In this document: positions 1-6,429 of the stretch, piece after piece | Numbering within the stretch: position 1 is the stretch's first letter | How the letters are laid out: each line of letters begins with the position of its first letter | DNA from: a virus | Length of the DNA stretch: 64,000 nt | Direction: 5' to 3' (one strand) | Virus record (IMG/VR): IMGVR_UViG_3300038620_000126 | Location: 46,247-110,246 of that record | Program-made: the position numbers and the translations under genes | Notes under the pieces: generated by a model | Told to the model about the DNA's origin: nothing | What the model saw: only the letters and a program-made list of their open reading frames with translations | The model's database searches: none

Positions 1-119
1 TTATCTAAACTGTCATTTCCAATAGTATTTTTAATAAATTCAACAATGTTTATATCTCTATTGACTTCAGGGTTTCTTCGCTTTTCCGTTAAGTAATTTT
101 GAAAAGACTTTAAACGCAT
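1..119 (-). CDS. 5' part of a capsid-targeted paralog of the LRR protein (cut by window edge)
   Basis: The frame opens at ATG 119 and stays open to the window edge, so only 39 codons are visible. It begins MRLKSFQNYLTE, a short amphipathic leader like the capsid-targeting sequence of T4 internal proteins, with a predicted L-T-E protease site at residues 10-12. Residues 9 to 39 are almost identical to the start of the LRR protein at 419..2080, which points to a tandem duplication. A late promoter box lies just upstream at 133..142. Whether the leucine-rich part is also duplicated cannot be seen. The call as an injected internal protein is inference from the leader. Confidence 0.75.
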   Translation of the reverse strand, partial: MRLKSFQNYLTEKRRNPEVNRDINIVEFIKNTIGNDSLD

Positions 120-131
120 TTTTAATTTTTT

Positions 132-404
132 TTATTTATTTAAGTTATATTCTTTTATTACATTTTTAGTATCATAGTTAACATTATTAAAAATCTTATT
201 GTCATCTAAATCAAAAGCTTTAAGTTTTCCTTTTATATTATAACCGAATTGTTCTGAATGGGCATTTCTACCTGAACCCCCACGCCTCAAAAAAGTTAAT
301 TCTTTTTTATTGAGATTCATTTGTGATTTTAACCAATCAAGAAAAGGTTTATAATCTGTTTTCTTTTTTGATTTTACATAATCTTTGAATTTTTCTAGTT
401 CCAT
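132..404 (-). CDS. hypothetical protein, 90 aa, between the two LRR paralogs
   Basis: A small lysine-rich soluble protein starting at ATG 404. The start (MELEKFKDYVKSK) loosely resembles the capsid-targeting leaders of its neighbours but lacks the [ILV]-x-E cleavage site. No domain is recognised. Its TAA stop lies inside the late box of the next gene. No late box precedes it, and it begins 15 bases after the LRR gene stop, so it is probably cotranscribed with that gene. Function unknown. Confidence 0.6.
   Translation of the reverse strand: MELEKFKDYVKSKKKTDYKPFLDWLKSQMNLNKKELTFLRRGGSGRNAHSEQFGYNIKGKLKAFDLDDNKIFNNVNYDTKNVIKEYNLNK
133..142 (-). promoter_or_regulatory. late promoter box TAAATAAATA
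   Basis: TAAATAAATA on the minus strand, 13 bases before the ATG at 119. It resembles the T4 late promoter TATAAATA and recurs before most virion genes here. It overlaps the stop codon of the gene at 132..404. Confidence 0.65.
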
Positions 405-418
405 TAAACTGATTTTTA

Positions 419-2080
419 TTAAGTGTCAATAAATCCACTAACATCTATAACATTTTTAATTTCTTCTACTGTAAATTCTTTTTTATTATCCATGATCATA
501 AAACCACGGACCTTTTCGGGTGCGCCTTTAAGAGATGTTAAGTTATTATGAGAACAATCAAACACCTTTTCAACTTCTTTGGGGGCACCTTCAAGAGATG
601 TTAATTGATTATTAGAACAATCAAAACCTTTTCTGATATAATTAGGAGCACCTTCAAGTGTTTTTAATTTATTATCAGAACAATTATAGTCACCTCCAAA
701 GTTAAATCCTTTTTGCTCAAATCCAACTTCCTTCGGCCCCCCCTTTAAACTTGTTAATTTATTATCAGAACATACAAAATTTCCAATAATTTTTTGGGGA
801 CAACTTTCTAAAGATTTTAGTTTATTATTAGTACAGTCAAGATCACCACCTATTTCATTTGGTAAACCTTTTAATGTTTTTAGATCATTAGATTTACATT
901 TTACATTTGTCTTTACAGTTGAAATGCCTTCTAATGTTTTGAGTTCGTTTAAGTTACATACAAATTCACCATCAACTTTTTTGGGGCATCCTTCTAAAGA
1001 TTTTAATTTATTATTAGAGCAGTCAAATTTTCTTCCTACATATTCAGGAATTCCAATTCTTAGAAGAGATGTAATACCGATTGCTTTACAAATAAAACTT
1101 CCAGTAACATTACCAAATTTATACTTTTCTGTAATTCTATAAAAATCTGCTTTACTATTAAAAAATACATCTCCATCAACATTAATTACATTGTTTTCTT
1201 TTATTTCATATCTTCCACGTATTACTTTATTAAGTAAGTTGTTTATGTTACCCACAAAATCTATTATGTCGTAGGAATAAAGATTTTCAATAACATCTCT
1301 AGTAAAAAATATAGCCTGTTCGGGTTCATTGGGATGAATAAACCAGTCTTCACCTCTATCAATAAAACCTTCAATACCTAAATCCAAATAAATTTTTGTT
1401 TTAAGCTGCGCTCCACCAGTTTTCACTAAGTCAACATAATTATTTATAAAAAACCAAAGCATTGAAACCTTTTTCTGTTTTTTAATAACAAGTTTTAACT
1501 TACTCCACATTTGATCCATTTCATAATCATTTGGTTTTATATTTTCAATTAATTCACTGACTTTATTATAGTCTTTTTCTTGATTCACAACAACTTCTAA
1601 CAAGTCAAAAGCAGCCTGCGGAAGGTTATCTTTTAATATTTTCTTTGTTTTACAAATTTTATAGAATTCTTTAATATGTTTAAAAGCTTTTGAATTTCTT
1701 GTTAATATTTTTCCACTTTTAACTTTTTCTTGTTTGATCTTGAATAGATGAATTATGTTAGAACCCCTTGGAAAAAATGGGTAAATATCTTTTATTTTAG
1801 TTTTAACTGAACTGTTATCGCTACTTTCATCATATTTACTTAGTAATTCATTATAGTCTTCTTTATTAAATGGATATGCATAATATCCAGCAGGAGTATT
1901 ATATTCGGTAAAAGGGTTTACAAATGTTACAGTATCTTTTTGTCGAAATGAAATAAACCAATTATCCAAACTATCATTTCCAATAGTATTTTTAATAAAC
2001 TCAATTATGTTTATATCTCTATTAACTTCAGGGTTTCTTCGTTTTTCTGTTAAGTATTCATAAAAATTTAATAACTTCAT
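419..2080 (-). CDS. capsid-targeted leucine-rich-repeat protein
   Basis: A 553-residue protein. Residues 1-12 (MKLLNFYEYLTE) form a leader like the T4 capsid-targeting sequence, ending in L-T-E, the kind of site cut by a gp21-type protease. The last 190 residues or so hold about eight leucine-rich repeats of about 20 residues. Each has a Cys-x-x-N-x-L core (DCSNNKL, VCSDNKL, NCSDNKL and variants) followed by a T/K-S/T-L-E/K-G turn. LRR proteins usually bind other proteins. The middle part is not recognised. A late promoter box lies at 2098..2107. An N-terminal paralog lies at 1..119 and a decayed copy at 34226..34401. I infer packaging in the capsid and delivery to the host; the target is unknown. 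Confidence 0.8.
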   Translation of the reverse strand: MKLLNFYEYLTEKRRNPEVNRDINIIEFIKNTIGNDSLDNWFISFRQKDTVTFVNPFTEYNTPAGYYAYPFNKEDYNELLSKYDESSDNSSVKTKIKDIYPFFPRGSNIIHLFKIKQEKVKSGKILTRNSKAFKHIKEFYKICKTKKILKDNLPQAAFDLLEVVVNQEKDYNKVSELIENIKPNDYEMDQMWSKLKLVIKKQKKVSMLWFFINNYVDLVKTGGAQLKTKIYLDLGIEGFIDRGEDWFIHPNEPEQAIFFTRDVIENLYSYDIIDFVGNINNLLNKVIRGRYEIKENNVINVDGDVFFNSKADFYRITEKYKFGNVTGSFICKAIGITSLLRIGIPEYVGRKFDCSNNKLKSLEGCPKKVDGEFVCNLNELKTLEGISTVKTNVKCKSNDLKTLKGLPNEIGGDLDCTNNKLKSLESCPQKIIGNFVCSDNKLTSLKGGPKEVGFEQKGFNFGGDYNCSDNKLKTLEGAPNYIRKGFDCSNNQLTSLEGAPKEVEKVFDCSHNNLTSLKGAPEKVRGFMIMDNKKEFTVEEIKNVIDVSGFIDT

Positions 2081-2097
2081 TAAACAAACTTTTTAAC

Positions 2098-2107
2098 TAT
2101 TTATTTA
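2098..2107 (-). promoter_or_regulatory. late promoter box TAAATAAATA
   Basis: Exact TAAATAAATA on the minus strand, 17 bases before the ATG of the LRR gene. Confidence 0.65.
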
Positions 2108-2124
2108 GTAATTGCATTTTTAGT

Positions 2125-3684
2125 TTAGTTGTTAGTCATTTTCCACTTAATTTTATCAGTACTATAAATTTTTTCATATCCCATTTTTTTCATGATTTCA
2201 GATTCTGTATTATTACTTACAAAACTTTGATCTAGCTTAAATTTTTGTTGTATTCTTTTTTTAGAAAATGCAGATTTATGAATACGTTTATCACTTTTAT
2301 AATATGAATAATCTGGTTTAGTTTCATACACTTTTTGAAAACCTAACTTTTGATACATATCTCCTGTAAACATTGAACTATCAGAAAAACTAATAATTTT
2401 TTCTGGATTATAATTTTTAACAAAATAATTAAATAGCTTACTAGAACCACCAATAACATTTGTGTTAAGAATCGTAGCATATCGAGTAAGTTCCCAAACA
2501 TCTTCTTTGTTTTTTGATGTTGATATATTTCTAGTTCTTTTGCTAAAACTCATACAAGCTACCAGTCTTGTTTTATAATAAAGACCAAAATTTAATTCAT
2601 AAAAAGAATTTAAACCTTGAATGTGATTTAATTTATAAAACTTTTTGATTTCTTTTGGATTGACTTTTAACACACTACATTTTCTAGCATATACTTTATT
2701 TTCGGTTTTACCAATTGCATTTTTTATAAGCGACTTTACTATATCTGTTTTGTATTGCCAGTCATCTTCCCATACATGTATTAACCTGTATCCAGCTTTT
2801 TTGCAAAGATCTGTTTTTCTTTTATGGTAATATTTGTCATTTAAAAACTTATGTGAATGATAGTATAATCCATTGAATTCAATTGCTAATTTATAATTTG
2901 GTATTACAATATCAAGTTCATAAGGACTGATAAGTTTTTTATCATTAAAAAGTAATTCATTATAATTTATTAAAGAAGTAATATAATTTTTTAGTTGCAT
3001 TTCGCCCTTAGAAGTATATCTTTGACGTTTGTTATAACAAAGTGGAACACCATCATTTAACAACTTATTAACTTGATTTTTATTAATAGAAAATTGATTC
3101 TGTGTGCAACTACAATCATGACACTTTAATGTAATAGAGTTGGATTCATTTTTTAAAATTTTATAATTATCTTTTAATTTTTCATAATTATTTTTTACCC
3201 ATTCACTTAACACTTTTTCTTTTATATACTTTGATTGAGATGGTACTTTTGTGCCATATTTTTTAAGATTTGTGTTTTCTCTTTTTGCTTTAATTTCTTC
3301 AATTTGGTTGGGATTCTTAACTCCATACTTTTTAAGCAGTGTGTTTTCTTTAGATTCTTTAACCGAATTGTCTTGAGAAATATTAGTAACATTATAACGA
3401 TTTTGATTTGTTGCTTCTCTTTTTTTGTTTGTTATATTCTTTCCTTTTTTACGGCAATCTGAACTGCAAAATTCAGCAAATTTCTTTTTTTCGTTTATCC
3501 ACTTTGTTTTTAATCCACACCATTTACATGTTGGTAAAGACTTTAATCCGTTTTTATACAAATAAAACTTTTGTGAAGTTGTTAAATCTTCAGATTTTTC
3601 TACATCACTAAAGTAATCTTTTGTATTATCTTCAAAGTATTGTCTATGCTTTTTATATCTAAAATCCAGATTATCCATTTTCAT
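2125..3684 (-). CDS. homing-type endonuclease, Vsr-like / EDxHD fold
   Basis: A 519-residue protein. Residues 53-77 hold a C-x2-C...C-x3-C zinc-knuckle-like pair. Residues 118-150 hold two LKKYG-x-K-x-P-x-Q repeats typical of phage homing nucleases. Residues 228-309 carry a Vsr-like nuclease core: E228, E256-L-D258, I-E269-F-N, H276 and the W-E-D-D-W end. The C-terminal 200 residues form a further unrecognised domain found in such nucleases. It sits immediately downstream of the major capsid gene, and its promoter and first codons lie in a 154-bp direct repeat whose other copy ends the capsid gene. This suggests arrival by homing or recombination. The capsid gene is intact, so this is free-standing, not intron-borne. 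Two in-frame ATGs (3684 and 3678) are possible; the first is inside the repeat. Confidence 0.8.
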   Translation of the reverse strand: MKMDNLDFRYKKHRQYFEDNTKDYFSDVEKSEDLTTSQKFYLYKNGLKSLPTCKWCGLKTKWINEKKKFAEFCSSDCRKKGKNITNKKREATNQNRYNVTNISQDNSVKESKENTLLKKYGVKNPNQIEEIKAKRENTNLKKYGTKVPSQSKYIKEKVLSEWVKNNYEKLKDNYKILKNESNSITLKCHDCSCTQNQFSINKNQVNKLLNDGVPLCYNKRQRYTSKGEMQLKNYITSLINYNELLFNDKKLISPYELDIVIPNYKLAIEFNGLYYHSHKFLNDKYYHKRKTDLCKKAGYRLIHVWEDDWQYKTDIVKSLIKNAIGKTENKVYARKCSVLKVNPKEIKKFYKLNHIQGLNSFYELNFGLYYKTRLVACMSFSKRTRNISTSKNKEDVWELTRYATILNTNVIGGSSKLFNYFVKNYNPEKIISFSDSSMFTGDMYQKLGFQKVYETKPDYSYYKSDKRIHKSAFSKKRIQQKFKLDQSFVSNNTESEIMKKMGYEKIYSTDKIKWKMTNN

Positions 3685-3693
3685 ATGTTTTTG

Positions 3694-3703
3694 TATTTAT
3701 TTG
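3694..3703 (-). promoter_or_regulatory. late promoter box CAAATAAATA for the endonuclease gene
   Basis: One-base variant of TAAATAAATA, 9 bases before the ATG at 3684, inside repeat copy 1. The intact version is in copy 2 at 4444..4453. Confidence 0.5.
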
Positions 3704-3761
3704 ACCTTTGACGTTAAAGATAATAAAAAGAAAAGTATTTTACAAAAGTTTAAAAATAAAA

Positions 3762-3791
3762 AACCCGTTCAACAATAAAACTAAACTGGTT
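3762..3791 (-). terminator. decayed copy of the capsid-gene terminator
   Basis: Counterpart of the hairpin at 4506..4545, with substitutions that break about two of ten stem pairs. Probably weak or non-functional. Confidence 0.4.
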
Positions 3792-3909
3792 TTTAGGTTT
3801 AGTGGTGGTTAGATTAGAGGAAATCAACACTAGTGCTAGGCAATTTGAAAATTTGAACGATCTTAGAAAGGCTATTAACAATTTTTCTATTACTTTTATT
3901 TTAATTTGT

Positions 3910-3940
3910 TTGACAATTTACAACCATTTCTGTATATTTG
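3910..3940 (+). promoter_or_regulatory. host-like Bacteroidetes promoter TTG-N20-TATATTTG
   Basis: TTG at 3910-3912 and TATATTTG at 3933-3940 are separated by 20 bases, matching the Bacteroidetes -33 TTG and -7 TAnnTTTG elements. The same arrangement with identical spacing occurs at 27719..27749 and 50777..50807. It points right, into the small plus-strand genes at 4034..4424. The stretch 3831-4033 holds no gene that I can support besides this promoter. Confidence 0.7.
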
Positions 3941-4033
3941 AAGTTTAAATCACTTAAAACTTATTTAAGTGGTGGTCGCTATTTTTTAATTTCAAAATTA
4001 TTTTCAATTATGTAAAATCGAGTGAGAACAACT

Positions 4034-4255
4034 ATGAAGTACAACGCAAAGAATATTCTAGAAAAAATTAAAATCTTTTATTATAAATTAAAGGAGTGCT
4101 GGTTCATTTTGAAACAGCCTTATGAAGAAGAAAATCAACCTGAAGAACCAGACGTTATTGATTGGTTAGAAGTAATTGATAATCATATAGATTGTGCAAG
4201 ACACCATACAATGCAAGCAAAACAAAAAAATAGAAGCGCTAGAAAACTTACATAA
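4034..4255 (+). CDS. small accessory protein, 73 aa, probably the 5' part of a frameshifted gene
   Basis: Starts at ATG 4034 (an in-frame GTG at 4022 is possible) about 94 bases after a host-like promoter. It is acidic in the middle (EEENQPEEPD) and ends within an A7 run. The +1 frame continues without a stop into 4194..4424, and joining the two across the A run gives one smooth polypeptide. This suggests a one-base insertion in the run. It is one of few plus-strand genes in the area and lies on the segment between the two 154-bp repeats. Function unknown. Confidence 0.5.
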   Translation: MKYNAKNILEKIKIFYYKLKECWFILKQPYEEENQPEEPDVIDWLEVIDNHIDCARHHTMQAKQKNRSARKLT

Positions 4256-4424
4256 TAATAATGTAGTAAAAATATATCTATATAAACTATATGGTAAACG
4301 TCTAACTGATATAGCGACAAATCTTTATGATCCAGCATATACTACACTTGATAAAAACAATTCGGAGTTAATTGAAATAAAAAATCAACAATTTGACGCA
4401 CAAAAGAAAGAACAAAACTATTGA
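4194..4424 (+). CDS. 3' continuation of the small accessory gene in the +1 frame
   Basis: Encodes LHNNNVVKIYLYKLYGKRLTD and a polar tail, up to 76 residues if started at ATG 4194. It overlaps the end of 4034..4255 at an A7 run near 4222-4231. It may be the second half of one gene split by an extra A, or a separate overlapping gene. Frameshifting or transcript slippage at the run is also possible. Function unknown. Confidence 0.4.
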   Translation: MQDTIQCKQNKKIEALENLHNNNVVKIYLYKLYGKRLTDIATNLYDPAYTTLDKNNSELIEIKNQQFDAQKKEQNY

Positions 4425-4443
4425 CAATTTTCATATGTTTTTG

Positions 4444-4453
4444 TATTTATTTA
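4444..4453 (-). promoter_or_regulatory. orphan late promoter box TAAATAAATA
   Basis: Intact TAAATAAATA on the minus strand, 9 bases before an ATG at 4434 that opens only a 30-codon frame. It looks like a promoter left without its gene after the insertion of the segment to its left. Confidence 0.55.
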
Positions 4454-4505
4454 ACCTTTGACGTTAAAGATAATAAAAAGAAAAGTATTTTACAAAAGTT
4501 TAAAA

Positions 4506-4545
4506 ATAAAAAACCCGTTCAACGATAAAGCTGAACGGGTTTTTA
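4506..4545 (-). terminator. intrinsic terminator of the major capsid gene
   Basis: A ten-base-pair stem (AACCCGTTCA with TGAACGGGTT) at 4512-4521/4532-4541, followed on the minus strand by a T-rich run, 22 bases after the capsid stop codon. Confidence 0.85.
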
Positions 4546-4563
4546 AGTTTAGTGATGGTTAGA

Positions 4564-6384
4564 TTAAAGGAAATCAACACCACCAGCATCAGATGTTACG
4601 TCGAACGTAAGATAAGAAGTTTCTGGATACTTACCTGCCTCCGTGATAGCAGCGCGAGACTTAACTGCAATCTTTGGAGCCATAGTACCTTCAGCAATAG
4701 TGCTAATCGATTCTGCCATAAGGTATGGCATAAACTTAATTCCAGGTTCTTCATCGCTTCCCTTACGCATAACGCAAACGCGAGAATCATTCCACTGCAT
4801 GTTAGCATCACTATAAACAGTAACACCGAATACAGTACCATGAGGACTTACACTTGAGTTAGCTTGATCAAATGTATTTTGGAAGCTTGATGGCATGTAA
4901 CCAGCAACATCTACCATACTCTGAGTTAAACGTCCACTCATAACAGCGCAATTACCAGGTCCAATACGGTTGCGGTGATGCAAGAAACTTGCAACAGCAC
5001 CAATGGTTCTTGGAATTCTCCGTTGAATGGTTTCTTGGTTTTCATACAAGGTTGTGGTACCAGTGAAACCCAAAGCGTTTGCAGGTTGACCTGCACTAGT
5101 TGGGAACGTTGCTAGTGTATTATCTTTACCCGGGTAGGTTGAATAAACACCATTATTACCAATGTGTAAGTTGAAGTCCGATCCTTCAGTTTTGTAACTG
5201 TTAATATGGTTAGTCCAACCTAGTGCCATTGCGCGTCCAATCAGTGCTTTACTAAAGCTTTGAGTAAGCTCATTAACACAAGCACTTTCAGACATACCAA
5301 CAGCATCAATACCCCAAATGGATTGATAGTCTTGGATTTGTTCAGTCTTCAATGGTAAAGCAATTTGGAAAGTTTCTGCTTCTACCAAACGGCTGAACAT
5401 TTCCATGCCCAGTTCGCGATAATAGGTATTTTCACCAGTTTCGCGACTCATTGGGGAAGCATATGGACCTGCGTTAGCACCACTTGCATTACTGTTTGTG
5501 TATTGGCCAGCTTCAAAACCTTCAAAGTTAAGAGTAAAATCATCATTGTCTTGAGAACCAGCACCACTAAATCCGGGAATGTGGTTAGTAAGTGCAGTTG
5601 CCAGTTCTGCTCTAACGCCACCAAGCGCATTACTATCAGCAACAACACTACCACCACTAGTCGGATCAAACAACCGATAACTTGTAGTGGTTCCCGTAAA
5701 TACATCACTAATAGCCAAATTACCTGCGTTATTAGTGTATTGCACACGGAAAATTGGATCAGGAGTAATACGATGCTTACCTAAGAAAGTCAAGGTCATA
5801 ACTGTTTGGTTACTACCACTGCTTTCTTGAACTTCGTATTGCCGACCTTTAACCAAGCTATCAATAGTGCTTTGAGAAAGGTTATTGACAGCAATAACAT
5901 AAGGAGCATTTTGTTTGCCCTGACCACGAATTTGACCACCAGCATAATTGTACTCTAGATAAGGCAACATAATTGCAGGCTTATCCATAGGGATAACAGG
6001 GAAAAGATCAAAAGCTGGTGTTTCAGCAGCAACCTGAATTGATACAGGAAGGGCAGCAGGGAAAACATCACCAGACCCCGTGTTACCACGATAAAACACA
6101 TTTTGTGTAGAACCTTGTGGACCTGCAATTGAATTACCAGCACCATATTGTGCGGGGTTTGAAGGAGCTTGAACAGCACCAATACCATTAACATTACCCA
6201 AGGAAGCAGAAGTTTGACCAGCTTCGTTCAAAGGACCCATTGCACGTTTTGCATGGTTATGGCAATATTGGTACAGCCACTGCCTACGGGATTCAGATAG
6301 TTGACTAGTATCAATGTTCATACTTTGCAACACTGGATCCCATGTTTCTTTTAGTTTTTGACTACTGAAGTCTTTAATAAACAT
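4564..6384 (-). CDS. 23: major capsid protein, T4 gp23-like
   Basis: A 606-residue protein that forms the head lattice. The N-terminal 54 residues are a prohead delta-like region ending L-N-E54, followed by A-G-Q-T-S, the same context in which T4 gp23 is cut by the gp21 protease. A low-complexity linker follows (GIGAVQAPS and TGSGDVFP, about residues 68-110), then the HK97-type capsid core. It lies directly downstream of the fused protease-scaffold gene, matching the T4 order 21-22-23. It starts at ATG 6384 and has no good late box of its own, so it probably reads from upstream; a strong terminator follows. GC content is visibly higher than in flanking genes, as expected for a highly expressed gene. 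A short copy of its 3' end lies at about 3812..3830. Confidence 0.92.
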   Translation of the reverse strand: MFIKDFSSQKLKETWDPVLQSMNIDTSQLSESRRQWLYQYCHNHAKRAMGPLNEAGQTSASLGNVNGIGAVQAPSNPAQYGAGNSIAGPQGSTQNVFYRGNTGSGDVFPAALPVSIQVAAETPAFDLFPVIPMDKPAIMLPYLEYNYAGGQIRGQGKQNAPYVIAVNNLSQSTIDSLVKGRQYEVQESSGSNQTVMTLTFLGKHRITPDPIFRVQYTNNAGNLAISDVFTGTTTSYRLFDPTSGGSVVADSNALGGVRAELATALTNHIPGFSGAGSQDNDDFTLNFEGFEAGQYTNSNASGANAGPYASPMSRETGENTYYRELGMEMFSRLVEAETFQIALPLKTEQIQDYQSIWGIDAVGMSESACVNELTQSFSKALIGRAMALGWTNHINSYKTEGSDFNLHIGNNGVYSTYPGKDNTLATFPTSAGQPANALGFTGTTTLYENQETIQRRIPRTIGAVASFLHHRNRIGPGNCAVMSGRLTQSMVDVAGYMPSSFQNTFDQANSSVSPHGTVFGVTVYSDANMQWNDSRVCVMRKGSDEEPGIKFMPYLMAESISTIAEGTMAPKIAVKSRAAITEAGKYPETSYLTFDVTSDAGGVDFL

Positions 6385-6429
6385 AATTTTAGTTTTTTTT
6401 ATTTTTTGTTTTTTTGCGTTTTTTTGTTT

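Larger units (their letters stand above)
3677..3830. repeat. 154-bp direct repeat, copy 1 (diverged)
   Basis: Matches 4427..4580 with a constant offset of 750 bases, no gaps and about eight substitutions, almost all transitions. Read on the minus strand it contains the last six or so codons of the capsid gene (ending V-D-F-L-stop), the capsid terminator, a late promoter box and the start codon of the endonuclease gene. Most changes fall in the terminator and capsid end, so this copy is the decayed one. Confidence 0.9.
4427..4580. repeat. 154-bp direct repeat, copy 2 (intact)
   Basis: Covers, on the minus strand, the last codons of the capsid gene, its terminator, a late promoter box and an ATG-AAA start. 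In this copy the start leads only to a 30-codon frame, so its original downstream gene appears displaced. Copy 1 is at 3677..3830. Confidence 0.9.

Noticed and set aside
500-1040. Regular short repeats at DNA level that could be read as a CRISPR-like array
   Set aside because: They are the coding DNA of the leucine-rich repeats in the gene at 419..2080, with period about 60 bases and no constant repeat plus unique spacer structure.
2125-3684. Endonuclease as part of an intron or intein in the capsid gene
   Set aside because: The capsid gene at 4564..6384 is full length with its own start, stop and terminator. The endonuclease lies outside it.
5365-5784. Plus-strand frame of 139 codons in the capsid gene
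   Set aside because: It is opposite the well-supported capsid gene, low in expected composition for a protein, and has no start signal.
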